DNA of 64,000 bases from Algibacter pectinivorans (GTDB lineage Bacteria > Bacteroidota > Bacteroidia > Flavobacteriales > Flavobacteriaceae): assembly GCF_900112595.1 (NCBI RefSeq), contig NZ_FOMI01000001.1:434001-498000 (forward strand), in the 5' to 3' direction. Under the pieces are notes generated by a model. That model ran no database searches and was not told the DNA's origin. It was given only the letters and a program-made list of their open reading frames with translations. This document shows positions 1 through 7,564 of the stretch, piece after piece. The position numbers were made by a program, and so were the translations under genes. Every line of letters starts with the position of its first letter. Within the stretch, counting starts at the first letter, position 1.

Positions 1-805
1 CAATTTCCTGCACGTAATCTTTAATTTGATAATACAGCGTTTCATCATCTACAGTTATTCCTGTAAAGGTATCATTGAATATATCTCGTAAAATTGACGA
101 GGCTTTATTCATTTCTCCTAATACTTTTGTAGGATGATGCGCTTTGTGTAGCTTTTTACACATTGCCGTCCAACGACTAAGCAAATTTTGTAAATCTTTA
201 TCTAGCTCTGCTACTTTTTTGCCTTGTGCTACCGTACGTACAATAACGCCAAAACCTTGAGGAGTAATACTCTTTACCAAGCGTTTTAAGCGATCTTTTT
301 CTTCGCGATCTTCTATTTTTTGAGAAATAGATATGCGTGTCGAAAAAGGTACTAAAACAATATATCTACCAGCAATAGAAAGCTCTGAGCTTATTCTAGG
401 GCCTTTTGTAGATATAGGTTCTTTTACTATTTGTACTAATAGCGATTGATTAGATTTTAATGCGTCGGTAATTTTACCGTCTTTATCAATATCTTTTTCA
501 AATGGGAAATTTTTTAAAGAAAATTCTTTTAGTTTACCTGTGCTTACACGTTTTGTGAATTTTAAAAGCGAAGGTAGTTTTGGCCCTAAATCGTGATAGT
601 GCAAAAATGCATCTTTCTCGTAACCCACATTAACAAATGCGGCATTTAGTCCAGGAACGGCTTTTCTGATTTTGGCTATAAACACATCACCAACAGCAAA
701 GTCGTTACTATCTTCATCTTTCTGTAATTCAATAAGTTTTCCATCTTTTAATAAGGCAAAATCAACATCGTCAGAACTAGATCGAATGATCAATTCTTTA
801 TCCAT
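1..805 (-). CDS. rng: Ribonuclease E/G family endonuclease, N-terminal part
   Basis: Single-strand-specific endoribonuclease of the RNase E/G family, acting in rRNA maturation and mRNA decay. The gene is cut by the left edge of the window, so only about 268 N-terminal residues are present. The translated start (MDKELIIRSSSDDVD) and the segment GDVFIAKIRKAVPGLNAAFV followed by a region ending FLHYHDLG are the S1-type RNA-binding part of the family. The catalytic DNase-I-like and zinc-link regions lie outside the window. The ATG at 803-805 is preceded by a separate leader with a hairpin at 820-835, and a terminator (951-977) separates it from the upstream basic-protein gene. Family assignment is confident; the symbol rng rather than rne is the usual naming for Bacteroidota proteins of this type and is inferred. 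Confidence 0.9.
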   Translation of the reverse strand, partial: MDKELIIRSSSDDVDFALLKDGKLIELQKDEDSNDFAVGDVFIAKIRKAVPGLNAAFVNVGYEKDAFLHYHDLGPKLPSLLKFTKRVSTGKLKEFSLKNFPFEKDIDKDGKITDALKSNQSLLVQIVKEPISTKGPRISSELSIAGRYIVLVPFSTRISISQKIEDREEKDRLKRLVKSITPQGFGVIVRTVAQGKKVAELDKDLQNLLSRWTAMCKKLHKAHHPTKVLGEMNKASSILRDIFNDTFTGITVDDETLYYQIKDYVQEI

Positions 806-819
806 TTAGTTAATTTTTG

Positions 820-835
820 TCCCGATAAATCGGGA
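820..835 (-). other. Hairpin in the 5' leader of the RNase E/G gene
   Basis: TCCCGAT and ATCGGGA form a 7-bp stem with a two-base loop, 15 nt upstream of the RNase E/G start codon on the minus strand. It lacks a U tract, so it is not a terminator. It could affect translation or stability of the message (RNase E autoregulates through its leader in Escherichia coli), but that is only an analogy here. Confidence 0.35.
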
Positions 836-950
836 TGGATTAAACATTATTTTTTCACAGGATTTTAATCCGTGGAGTTCAAACAACACCAAAAGGCGTT
901 AAAAAATTATTGAACTCATTTCAATGAACTTGTTTGTTTTTTTAAACCAA

Positions 951-977
951 AAAAAGTAGCTAATCTAACTACTTTTT
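951..977 (-). terminator. Intrinsic terminator after the 30-codon basic-protein gene
   Basis: On the minus strand AAAAAGTAG pairs with CTACTTTTT around a short loop and runs into a T tract. It sits just after the stop codon of the small basic gene and separates it from the RNase E/G gene. Confidence 0.6.
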
Positions 978-981
978 TGAT

Positions 982-1074
982 TTATTTTTTCTTCTTGTGA
1001 CGGTTAGCGCGTCTACGTTTCTTACGTTTGTGCGTCGCTACCTTATGTCTTTTACGTTTTTTACCACTTGGCAT
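982..1074 (-). CDS. 30-residue highly basic protein, candidate ribosomal protein
   Basis: A complete small gene: ATG at 1072-1074, TAA at 982-984. It begins MPSGKKRKRHKVATHKRKKR and ends in a run of lysines; about 60% of residues are K, R or H and there is no acidic residue. From memory, a near-identical peptide is found next to rng and HU in many Bacteroidota, which together with its composition indicates an rRNA-binding protein. The Flavobacterium johnsoniae ribosome structure revealed an extra small protein, bL38; this peptide is a candidate for it, but I cannot confirm identity from sequence alone. It lies 63 nt after HU with no terminator between them, so the two may be cotranscribed. 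Easily missed by gene callers because of length. Confidence 0.75.
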   Translation of the reverse strand: MPSGKKRKRHKVATHKRKKRRRANRHKKKK

Positions 1075-1137
1075 AAATAGTGTATTTTTAAATTAATAAT
1101 TCGTTTTATTACTGAACATCTTCAGCACTTTGTTACT

Positions 1138-1428
1138 TTATTTAACGTCTACATTTGTTTTAACGCCTTCAACAAATACTTTTGCAGGCTTAAATGCAGG
1201 TATATTATGAGCAGGTATTTTTATAGTTGTATTTTTAGAAATGTTTCTACCTGTTTTTTCAGCTCTAGTTTTAATAATAAAGCTACCAAAACCTCTTAAA
1301 TAAACATTGTCTCCGCCTTCTAAAGAAGTTTTTACCTCTTCCATAAATGTTTCAACTGTTGCTTGAACATCTCCTTTTTCAATTCCTAACTTCTCAGAAA
1401 TTTTTGCTACTAAATCAGCCTTCGTCAT
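1138..1428 (-). CDS. HU-family DNA-binding protein
   Basis: Histone-like nucleoid protein that bends DNA as a dimer. The 96-residue length is typical. The N-terminal helices (MTKADLVAKISEKLGI), the GxVYLRGFGSF strand (here GDNVYLRGFGSF) and the arm region with GRNISKNTTIKIPAHNIPAFKP match the family; the RNP-type arm has the conserved proline of the IPAH segment. The C-terminal tail (VKTNVDVK) is short. A strong Bacteroidota promoter lies just upstream (1473-1505) and is divergent from mutY. Downstream is the 30-residue basic protein, so this promoter may drive both. IHF subunits are close relatives, but the lone gene and sequence favour HU. Confidence 0.95.
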   Translation of the reverse strand: MTKADLVAKISEKLGIEKGDVQATVETFMEEVKTSLEGGDNVYLRGFGSFIIKTRAEKTGRNISKNTTIKIPAHNIPAFKPAKVFVEGVKTNVDVK

Positions 1429-1472
1429 TTTAATATATTATTTTTTTGTTACTAATAATTCTAAAAGGGATG

Positions 1473-1505
1473 CAAATATATGCATTTAATATTCAATATT
1501 TCAAA
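1473..1505 (-). promoter_or_regulatory. Promoter of the HU gene
   Basis: Minus strand: TTTG (1502-1505), 21-nt spacer, TATATTTG (1473-1480). This matches the Bacteroidota consensus TTTG...TAnnTTTG, and is placed 45 nt before the HU start codon. Confidence 0.75.
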
Positions 1506-1510
1506 CCTAA

Positions 1511-1546
1511 TTGACTAAAATTTAATATTATAAACGTTTATTTTTG
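1511..1546 (+). promoter_or_regulatory. Promoter of mutY
   Basis: TTGAC at 1511-1515 and TATTTTTG at 1539-1546 with a 23-nt spacer. Transcription would begin near 1552, which places an in-frame TTG at 1544 inside the promoter and supports the ATG at 1568 as the mutY start. Confidence 0.55.
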
Positions 1547-1567
1547 TTTCCTCGATTAAACGATTTT

Positions 1568-2608
1568 ATGATATTTTCAAAAACCATAACACATTGGTAC
1601 TCAATAAATAAACGTAAATTACCTTGGCGCGAAACCAACAACCCTTATTACATTTGGCTATCAGAAATTATTTTACAACAAACACAAGTTATACAAGGTT
1701 TACCTTATTATGAAGCTTTTGTTAGCAAATTTCCGTCTGTTTTCGACTTAGCAAATGCCAATGAAAGCGATGTTTTAAAATTATGGCAAGGTTTGGGTTA
1801 TTATTCTAGGGCACGGAATTTACACACCTCTGCAAAATATGTAGCAAACGAGCTTAATGGCGTTTTTCCTAATAACTATAAGGACATATTAAAATTAAAA
1901 GGTGTAGGCGACTACACAGCAAGCGCCATTGCATCTATTTGCTTTAACGAAGTTACTGCGGTTGTTGATGGCAACGTTTACCGAGTACTATCAAGGTACT
2001 TTAATATAGACACCCCCATAAATTCATCAAAAGGCGCCAAAGAATTTAAAACTTTAGCTCAAAAATTAATTGATGCAAAGCAACCCGCCGAGTTTAACCA
2101 AGCTATTATGGAGTTTGGTGCCACACAATGCAAACCTAAAAACCCAGACTGTAGCATCTGCCCTTTTAATGCTAGCTGCTTAGCACTAAAAAAAAATAAA
2201 ATAGGCGATTTACCAGTAAAAATTAAATCCGCGAAAGCGAAAAAAAAGTATTTCAATTTTTTAGTTTTTATTTCTGAAGATGAAAAAACTATTATACAAA
2301 AGCGCAAAGGCAAAGGCATTTGGCAAAACCTATACCAGTTTCCTTTAATTGAAACCGACAATGAATTGACCGAAAAAGCGTTTAAAGAGCTCGTATTGCA
2401 TCATGACTTATTAAAAGATAACGCGTTTAAAATGTCCTTATATAATAAGGAGTCGTTAATACACAAATTATCACACCAACATTTACACACAAAATTCTGG
2501 ATTATTAATATTGAAAAGCTTCCTATTGAAGGCATACCCACCTCAAAAATAAGAGAATTTGCCGTTCCTATATTAATAGGTAATTTTATTGAAAGCTTCA
2601 ATTTTTAG
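1568..2608 (+). CDS. mutY: A/G-specific adenine glycosylase MutY
   Basis: Base-excision repair enzyme that removes adenine mispaired with 8-oxoguanine. In the 346-residue product the catalytic glutamate is in WLSEIILQQTQ (E33), the helix-hairpin-helix is LKGVGDYTA (near 111-119), the catalytic aspartate is in VVDGNVYRVL (D134), and the [4Fe-4S] loop is C188-x6-C195-x2-C198-x5-C204. The C-terminal third carries the NUDIX-like domain that reads 8-oxoG. The ATG at 1568 is preferred over an upstream in-frame TTG (1544), which overlaps the promoter -7 box. It is followed by ssb, gldE and gldD on the same strand, the usual order in Flavobacteriaceae. Confidence 0.96.
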   Translation: MIFSKTITHWYSINKRKLPWRETNNPYYIWLSEIILQQTQVIQGLPYYEAFVSKFPSVFDLANANESDVLKLWQGLGYYSRARNLHTSAKYVANELNGVFPNNYKDILKLKGVGDYTASAIASICFNEVTAVVDGNVYRVLSRYFNIDTPINSSKGAKEFKTLAQKLIDAKQPAEFNQAIMEFGATQCKPKNPDCSICPFNASCLALKKNKIGDLPVKIKSAKAKKKYFNFLVFISEDEKTIIQKRKGKGIWQNLYQFPLIETDNELTEKAFKELVLHHDLLKDNAFKMSLYNKESLIHKLSHQHLHTKFWIINIEKLPIEGIPTSKIREFAVPILIGNFIESFNF

Positions 2609-2668
2609 ATGTTTTGCTTTAACAATCATATTTTTTTATTAATTTTAAATAAATGCAAAGCAATTCAG

Positions 2669-2676
2669 TAATTTTG
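2669..2676 (+). promoter_or_regulatory. Likely -7 box of the ssb promoter
   Basis: TAATTTTG matches TAnnTTTG and lies 21 nt before the ssb ATG. No convincing -33 TTTG is visible at the expected distance, so this rests on the -7 element alone. Confidence 0.45.
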
Positions 2677-2697
2677 CAAGTACTTAAACTATAAATT

Positions 2698-3147
2698 ATG
2701 GCAGGTTCGTTAAATAAAGTTATGCTTATTGGAAATTTGGGAGATGATGTGAAAATGCATTATTTTGAAGGTGGTGGTTGCATAGGGCGATTCCCTATTG
2801 CTACTAGCGAAACCTATGTAAGCAAACAAACTAATGAGCGTATAACAAATACCGAGTGGCATAATATAGTAGTTAGAAATAAAGGTGCCGAAATTTGCGA
2901 AAAGTACTTAAGCAAAGGCGATAAAGTTTATATTGAAGGCAGGTTAAAAACCAGAAAATGGACCGACGAGAAAGGAAACGATCGATATTCTACCGAAATT
3001 CAATGTAATGATTTTACATTTCTTTCCACCAAAAAAGATAGTGAAAACAATAGCAGTGCGCCTACCGAACAAAAATCTGCGCCACCGGCAGCACCAAAAG
3101 CAAATAGCGAACCAATAGAAGAAGATAATGACGATCTTCCATTTTAA
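2698..3147 (+). CDS. ssb: Single-stranded DNA-binding protein
   Basis: Binds ssDNA in replication, repair and recombination. The 149-residue protein has an OB fold over about residues 1-110 (MAGSLNKVMLIGNLG at the start, NTEWHNIVVR, and YIEGRLKTRKW), a flexible linker rich in S, A, P and Q, and the conserved acidic tip DDDLPF that docks partner proteins. Length and ends are complete. It sits between mutY and gldE as in other Flavobacteriaceae. Confidence 0.97.
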   Translation: MAGSLNKVMLIGNLGDDVKMHYFEGGGCIGRFPIATSETYVSKQTNERITNTEWHNIVVRNKGAEICEKYLSKGDKVYIEGRLKTRKWTDEKGNDRYSTEIQCNDFTFLSTKKDSENNSSAPTEQKSAPPAAPKANSEPIEEDNDDLPF

Positions 3148-3200
3148 TAATTTTCTCGATAACTTATCGAGTGTACTATGTTTAACTAAACCAGTTGTAA

Positions 3201-4505
3201 TTGGATCCTGACCCCGCGAGTTTTATACTACTAATTATGGCAATTGATGTTTCGATTGTTTTTGGATTTGCATTATTAGTGCTACTTTTACTATGCTCTG
3301 CTCTTATTTCTGGAGCAGAAGTTGCTCTTTTTTCGTTAAACAGAAGCGATATTGAAAGCGGTTTAGAACAAAAATCTAAGCGTATTGAAATACTGTCGCA
3401 ACTTTTGGAGCGCCCTAAAAAACTGCTTGCCACCATTTTGGTTGCTAACAACTTTATTAATATTGCCATTGTTATTTTATTTGCTTTTTTAGGCGACTTT
3501 ATGTTTGGTAACATTAGCAATCCTACTATTAAATTTATCTTAGAGGTTGTAGTTATTACCTTTTTAATTTTACTGTTTGGCGAAATATTACCTAAAATTT
3601 ATGCTAGCAGAAATAACCTAAAATTTGCCACCTTTATGGCATATCCTTTAAAAGTACTTGATGTTCTTTTATCGCCTATAAGTTTACCTATGCGCAGTGT
3701 TACATTAGGTATTCATAATAAACTAGGTAAGCAAAAATCTAATTTAAGTGTCGACCAACTATCCCAAGCACTAGAGCTTACCAGCGAAGAAGACACCACA
3801 AAAGAAGAACAAAAAATTCTTCAAGGCATTGTATCCTTTGGAAACACCGACACTAAGCAGGTTATGCGCCCAAGAATTGATATTTTTGCTTTAAATATCG
3901 AGCATAAATATTTAGATATTATGCCAGATATAATTGAAAATGGTTATTCTAGAATTCCCGTATATCGAGAAAATATTGATACCATTGAAGGGATCCTTTA
4001 TGTAAAAGATTTATTACCGTACTTAGATAGAAAACAGTTTGATTGGACCACACTTTTAAGAGAACCTTTTTTCGTGCCAGAAAACAAAAAATTAGACGAT
4101 TTAATGGCCGAATTTCAAGAGAAAAAAGTACACTTGGCGGTTGTTGTTGATGAATATGGTGGTACATCTGGGCTAATTTCGTTGGAAGATATTATTGAAG
4201 AAATTGTTGGAGACATAAGTGATGAGTTTGACGACGAAGACTTAATGTACTCTAAATTAGACGACAATAATTATGTTTTTGAAGGCAAAACAGCTTTAAA
4301 AGATTTATATAAAATTATTAGGATTGAAGACGATACTGTTTTTGAAGCCAATAAAGGTGAAGCAGAAACCGTTGCAGGCTTTGTTTTAGAAATATCTAAG
4401 AGTTTCCCTAAACTGAATAGTAAAATAAATTTTGAAAATTACGTTTTTACTATTGAGGCCATGGACAAAAAACGCATTAAACTTGTTAAATTTACCATTC
4501 TGTAA
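3201..4505 (+). CDS. gldE: Gliding motility-associated protein GldE
   Basis: Membrane protein of the CNNM/CorC (HlyC) type, associated with gliding in flavobacteria. Order of parts in 434 residues: N-terminal DUF21/CNNM membrane domain (about 15-190, hydrophobic segments LLVLLLCSALISGAEVALFS, TILVANNFINIAIVILFAF and FLILLFGEILPKIYA); a CBS pair (about 205-325, with RPRIDIFAL and VVVDEYGGTSGLISLEDIIE); and a C-terminal CorC_HlyC domain (about 345-430). The start is a TTG at 3201, giving MDPDPASF, a beginning I recognise from GldE proteins; the first ATG (3237) would trim it. gldD follows 28 nt after its stop. Known family role is in motility with GldD; the transported ion, if any, is not established. 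Confidence 0.9.
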   Translation: MDPDPASFILLIMAIDVSIVFGFALLVLLLLCSALISGAEVALFSLNRSDIESGLEQKSKRIEILSQLLERPKKLLATILVANNFINIAIVILFAFLGDFMFGNISNPTIKFILEVVVITFLILLFGEILPKIYASRNNLKFATFMAYPLKVLDVLLSPISLPMRSVTLGIHNKLGKQKSNLSVDQLSQALELTSEEDTTKEEQKILQGIVSFGNTDTKQVMRPRIDIFALNIEHKYLDIMPDIIENGYSRIPVYRENIDTIEGILYVKDLLPYLDRKQFDWTTLLREPFFVPENKKLDDLMAEFQEKKVHLAVVVDEYGGTSGLISLEDIIEEIVGDISDEFDDEDLMYSKLDDNNYVFEGKTALKDLYKIIRIEDDTVFEANKGEAETVAGFVLEISKSFPKLNSKINFENYVFTIEAMDKKRIKLVKFTIL

Positions 4506-4533
4506 CCACGTTAATATTGAGACCGAAAACTTC

Positions 4534-5139
4534 ATGAATGTAAAAACAAAAACTTACTACATACTTAAACGTCTTATTTTATCTTTTGTTTTGGTACTAA
4601 CAGCATGTGGTGAAGATTTTGTACCAAAACCAAAAGCCGAGTTACGCTTAGACTATCCAAAAGCTAAATATGTGGATGCGCATTTAAATTTGCCTTTTAC
4701 TTTTGAAAAAAATTTACTTGCAACTAAAGTGGCGTTAGAAGAGTTAAAATCCCCAACCAAAAGCTATGGCGTTAATTTAGAGTACCCAACTTTAAAGGGC
4801 ACTATCTTTTTAACTTACAAGGCTATTAATCAAGACAAAAATAATTTGCAAGCCTTTTTAAGAGACGCTCAAAAATTTACCTTAGAGCACACTAAAAAAG
4901 CAGACGAAATTCCTGCCTATCCGTTTGAAGATAAACAAAGAAAGGTGTACGGTATGCTATCTGAAGTTAAAGGTAATGTGGCATCGCCAGCACAGTTTTA
5001 TGTAACAGACAGTATAAATCATTTCCTAACAGGATCGCTATATTTTTATGCCAAACCCAACTACGACTCCATTTTACCGGCAGCCAATTATTTGCAAAAG
5101 GACATTAAACACATTATGGAAACCATAAGCTGGAAATAA
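4534..5139 (+). CDS. gldD: Gliding motility lipoprotein GldD
   Basis: Lipoprotein required for gliding in Flavobacterium johnsoniae. The start is placed at 4534 (MNVKTKTYY): this yields a clean lipoprotein signal peptide (ILKRLILSFVLVLTAC, lipidated Cys25) and avoids a long overlap with gldE in another frame. The mature part has GEDFVPKPKAELRLDYP and the conserved YPTLKGTIFLTYK, consistent with GldD. The product is 201 residues, close to the family size. It is cotranscribed with gldE and ends at a bidirectional terminator. The molecular role within the gliding/T9SS apparatus is not known precisely. Confidence 0.9.
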   Translation: MNVKTKTYYILKRLILSFVLVLTACGEDFVPKPKAELRLDYPKAKYVDAHLNLPFTFEKNLLATKVALEELKSPTKSYGVNLEYPTLKGTIFLTYKAINQDKNNLQAFLRDAQKFTLEHTKKADEIPAYPFEDKQRKVYGMLSEVKGNVASPAQFYVTDSINHFLTGSLYFYAKPNYDSILPAANYLQKDIKHIMETISWK

Positions 5140-5140
5140 A

Positions 5141-5170
5141 AAAGGCTTCCTACACGGAAACCTTTTTTTT
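5141..5170. terminator. Bidirectional terminator between gldD and the HMA lipoprotein
   Basis: AAAGGCTTCC / GGAAACCTTT forms a stem of nine pairs with one mismatch and a 5-nt loop, followed by a run of T on the plus strand and preceded by A residues, between two convergent genes. Confidence 0.7.
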
Positions 5171-5196
5171 AATTATGTATTTGTAAAAAAAATAAA

Positions 5197-5748
5197 TTAC
5201 GCTGCCTTTTTAACGCAACATGCTTCTTTACAATCTGGCTTACAAGCCATTTTTTCGGCGTCTTTTAAACCTGCCTTACAACACGCTTTCTCGCAACCTG
5301 GTTCGCAAGTTTTTTTGTCTTTATCTGCACAACACGCTTTTTTACAATCGGCAGCACAAGCTTTTTCCTTAGAGAAATCACTAACCGTTTTCATGTTACT
5401 TACCTTATAAACATCGGCAACATTAACTACGGCATCTTCCAAAGATTTTGGAGTTACCTTGGCTTCATCATATTCTACCATGGCCAATTTTTTATCAAAA
5501 GAAACCGTTGCAGATTTCACCCCATCCATCTTTGAAATTTTCTTTTGTATAGTCGCAGCGCACCCTATTTGGCACGTCATACCATCTATAGTAAATTCTG
5601 CTTTAGCATAAGTGGCATTAGGATCTAAATTTTTAGCCACCGCATTTTCAACCTCAACAGTTTTTACTTCAGGACTTTTATCGTTTTTACAGCTACTAGC
5701 AAAGATAGCAACTAGTGCGAGTGTTAAAATTAGTTTTATTGAATTCAT
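5197..5748 (-). CDS. HMA-domain lipoprotein with a cysteine-repeat tail
   Basis: Probable periplasmic or outer-membrane-anchored metal (copper or similar) binding protein. Parts of the 183 residues: lipoprotein signal peptide ending FASSC (Cys20); a heavy-metal-associated domain at about 48-118 with the GMTC-x3-C metal loop (C59, C63); and a Lys/Cys-rich tail with three copies of C-x3-C-x3-CC (131-140, 148-157, 169-178). The loop has three residues between the cysteines, instead of the two of the classical CxxC. The tail resembles a small metallothionein in cysteine density, which is inference from composition only. It is convergent with gldD and has its own -7 promoter box. Substrate metal and partner are not shown by the sequence. 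Confidence 0.8.
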   Translation of the reverse strand: MNSIKLILTLALVAIFASSCKNDKSPEVKTVEVENAVAKNLDPNATYAKAEFTIDGMTCQIGCAATIQKKISKMDGVKSATVSFDKKLAMVEYDEAKVTPKSLEDAVVNVADVYKVSNMKTVSDFSKEKACAADCKKACCADKDKKTCEPGCEKACCKAGLKDAEKMACKPDCKEACCVKKAA

Positions 5749-5777
5749 TTCGGTTTTATATTTTATTATTACTCCTG

Positions 5778-5785
5778 CAAATTTA
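5778..5785 (-). promoter_or_regulatory. Likely -7 box of the HMA lipoprotein promoter
   Basis: Minus strand TAAATTTG matches TAnnTTTG, 29 nt before the start codon. No clear -33 element at normal spacing. Confidence 0.45.
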
Positions 5786-5933
5786 CTAAATATTGAGTTT
5801 AAGCCCTTTATAAAAACAAGTAATAATAAAACAAATTATACTTTAAAACTTGCTAATTCCTTAAAAATTAATCCAATAATTATAATATTTCAAAAAAAAT
5901 GCCGAAATTTAAGAGAATCAATACTTTTAAAAT

Positions 5934-6377
5934 ATGAAAAATTTATCGCTTCCCATTCGTTTCGGTTTAGTTACAAGTGCCGTATTGATAGCTTATTTCT
6001 TGGTATTATCGCTAGTTGATAAACATACAAATCCTGCCTTTAGTTTTGTAAATGCCATAATTACTGGCTTTGGTATTTACGAAGCTATACGCATTTCAAA
6101 AATAGAAAACCCCGAAAAATTCTCGTATGGCGAAGGTTTTAAAACAGGTGTTATAACGGGTTTTATTGCAACCTTAGCATTCACCATATTCTTTTTATTC
6201 TACACCACAGAAGTAGACCCAACATTTTTATCGGAATTAATTAAAAAATTTAACGGTAATTTTAACCTCGATATGGGCATGATCACCTTTGTTGTTGCAG
6301 TTATGGGGCTAGCTACTACGGTAGTTGCTTCACTTACAGTTATGCAACTTTTTAAAAAAAGCAGAAATATGACTTAA
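5934..6377 (+). CDS. DUF4199 family membrane protein
   Basis: Small integral membrane protein of unknown function, 147 residues. Four hydrophobic segments can be seen: about 8-26 (IRFGLVTSAVLIAYFLVLSL), 36-54, 70-90 (GVITGFIATLAFTIFFLFY) and 118-138 (FVVAVMGLATTVVASLTVM). The arrangement with a polar loop (ISKIENPEKFSYGEGFKTG) between helices 2 and 3 is what DUF4199 proteins of Bacteroidota show. It stands alone between the divergent HMA lipoprotein and the rplU promoter. No function is proposed. Confidence 0.75.
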   Translation: MKNLSLPIRFGLVTSAVLIAYFLVLSLVDKHTNPAFSFVNAIITGFGIYEAIRISKIENPEKFSYGEGFKTGVITGFIATLAFTIFFLFYTTEVDPTFLSELIKKFNGNFNLDMGMITFVVAVMGLATTVVASLTVMQLFKKSRNMT

Positions 6378-6391
6378 ATTTAACGATAACG

Positions 6392-6422
6392 TTTGTAGAT
6401 TAATTAATTAGCAGTATATTTG
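6392..6422 (+). promoter_or_regulatory. Promoter of rplU-rpmA
   Basis: TTTG (6392-6395), 19-nt spacer, TATATTTG (6415-6422). Near-perfect match to the Bacteroidota vegetative promoter, 42 nt before the rplU ATG, as expected for a highly expressed ribosomal operon. Confidence 0.85.
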
Positions 6423-6464
6423 CACTCATTTTTGAACAAAATTAATTAATAAAAACGTTACGCT

Positions 6465-7121
6465 ATGTACGCAATTGTAGAGATAGCAGGGCATCAATTT
6501 AAAGTTGAAAAAGACCAAAGAGTTTTTGTTAACCGTTTAGCAACAGAAGAAGGTAAAGCAGTGTCTTTCGACAATGTACTTCTTTTAGGCGATGGTGACA
6601 ATGTAACTGTAGGCGCCCCAGCTATAGATGGAGCACAAGTTAGTGCAAAAGTCTTAAAGCACCTTAAAGGTGATAAAGTAATAGTATTCAAGAAGAAAAG
6701 ACGTAAAGGTTACCGTGTAAAAAACGGACACAGACAATCTTTAACTGAAATCGTAATTGAATCAATAGTGTCTTCTGGTGCTAAAAAAGCAGCTCCAAAA
6801 AAAGAAACTAAAAAAGCTGAACCAAAAGTAGAAGCGAAAGCTGCTGCTCCTAAAGCTGCTAAAAAAGCAACAGGAAAAGCTGACGATTTGAAAAAAGTTG
6901 AAGGTATTGGTCCAAAAATTGCAACAACTTTAATTGAAGCTGGAATTTCAACTTTTGCTGAATTAGCAAAAACTGATGCCGCTAAAATTTCTGAGATTAT
7001 TGCAGGTGTACGTGGAAATCACGTTACAGATACATGGCCAGCACAAGCTCAATTAGCTGCCGATGGTAAGTGGGATGAGCTTAAAAAATGGCAAGACGAA
7101 TTAGATGGTGGTAAAGCTTAA
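6465..7121 (+). CDS. rplU: 50S ribosomal protein L21 with C-terminal helix-hairpin-helix extension
   Basis: Ribosomal protein bL21, a 23S rRNA binder. Residues 1-103 are the standard protein (MYAIVEIAGHQFKVEKDQRV through VKNGHRQSLTEIVIESI). It continues with an Ala/Lys/Pro/Glu-rich linker (about 108-140) and a helix-hairpin-helix-type domain (about 141-215, DDLKKVEGIGPKIATTLIEA). At 218 residues it is about twice the length of Escherichia coli L21. The extension, which resembles the Rad51-N/HhH nucleic-acid-binding fold, is to my knowledge seen in flavobacterial L21 proteins; its job is unknown. It is followed by rpmA after 40 nt. Confidence 0.95.
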   Translation: MYAIVEIAGHQFKVEKDQRVFVNRLATEEGKAVSFDNVLLLGDGDNVTVGAPAIDGAQVSAKVLKHLKGDKVIVFKKKRRKGYRVKNGHRQSLTEIVIESIVSSGAKKAAPKKETKKAEPKVEAKAAAPKAAKKATGKADDLKKVEGIGPKIATTLIEAGISTFAELAKTDAAKISEIIAGVRGNHVTDTWPAQAQLAADGKWDELKKWQDELDGGKA

Positions 7122-7161
7122 TAGCAACCACTTAAGTATAACAATATAAAAACTTAAGACA

Positions 7162-7422
7162 ATGGCTCACAAAAAAGGAGTAGGTAGTTCTAAGAATGGT
7201 AGAGAATCAGAATCGAAACGTTTAGGCGTTAAGATTTTTGGTGGACAAGCTGCCATTGCTGGAAACATTATATTAAGACAACGTGGTAATACACATCACC
7301 CAGGTGAAAATGTATACCAAGGAAAAGATCATACTTTACATGCATATGTTGATGGTATTGTAAAGTTTACAAAGAAAAAAGATAACAAATCTTATGTTTC
7401 TATTGAGCCTTTTGATGCTTAA
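7162..7422 (+). CDS. rpmA: 50S ribosomal protein L27
   Basis: Ribosomal protein bL27, whose N terminus reaches the peptidyl transferase centre. The 86-residue product starts [20 protein letters not shown] and contains [13 protein letters not shown] and [14 protein letters not shown], all standard for L27. No N-terminal cleavage extension, such as that in Firmicutes, is present. Second gene of the rplU operon, ended by a strong terminator. Confidence 0.97.
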   Translation: MAHKKGVGSSKNGRESESKRLGVKIFGGQAAIAGNIILRQRGNTHHPGENVYQGKDHTLHAYVDGIVKFTKKKDNKSYVSIEPFDA

Positions 7423-7446
7423 GAAATAATTTTCTTTTAAATTTTT

Positions 7447-7479
7447 AAAAGCCCTTTCTGTAAAACAGAAAGGGCTTTT
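7447..7479 (+). terminator. Terminator of rplU-rpmA
   Basis: AAAAGCCCTTTCTG and CAGAAAGGGCTTTT form a perfect 14-bp stem with a 5-nt loop, followed by G and T5. Confidence 0.9.
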
Positions 7480-7564
7480 GTTTTTATTAATAAAAAATTA
7501 ATATTAAAACCATGTTCATGTAAAGTTTGCTCTCTTAATTTGGTAATTTATACCCTACCTTATT

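Noticed and set aside
1544-1567. In-frame TTG start 24 nt upstream of the mutY ATG
   Set aside because: It overlaps the promoter -7 box (1539-1546), so it would be upstream of the transcript start; the ATG gives the standard MutY N terminus.
4432-4533. Upstream extension of gldD overlapping gldE
   Set aside because: The extra 34 residues lie in another frame of gldE and would hide the lipoprotein signal peptide, which begins properly at 4534.
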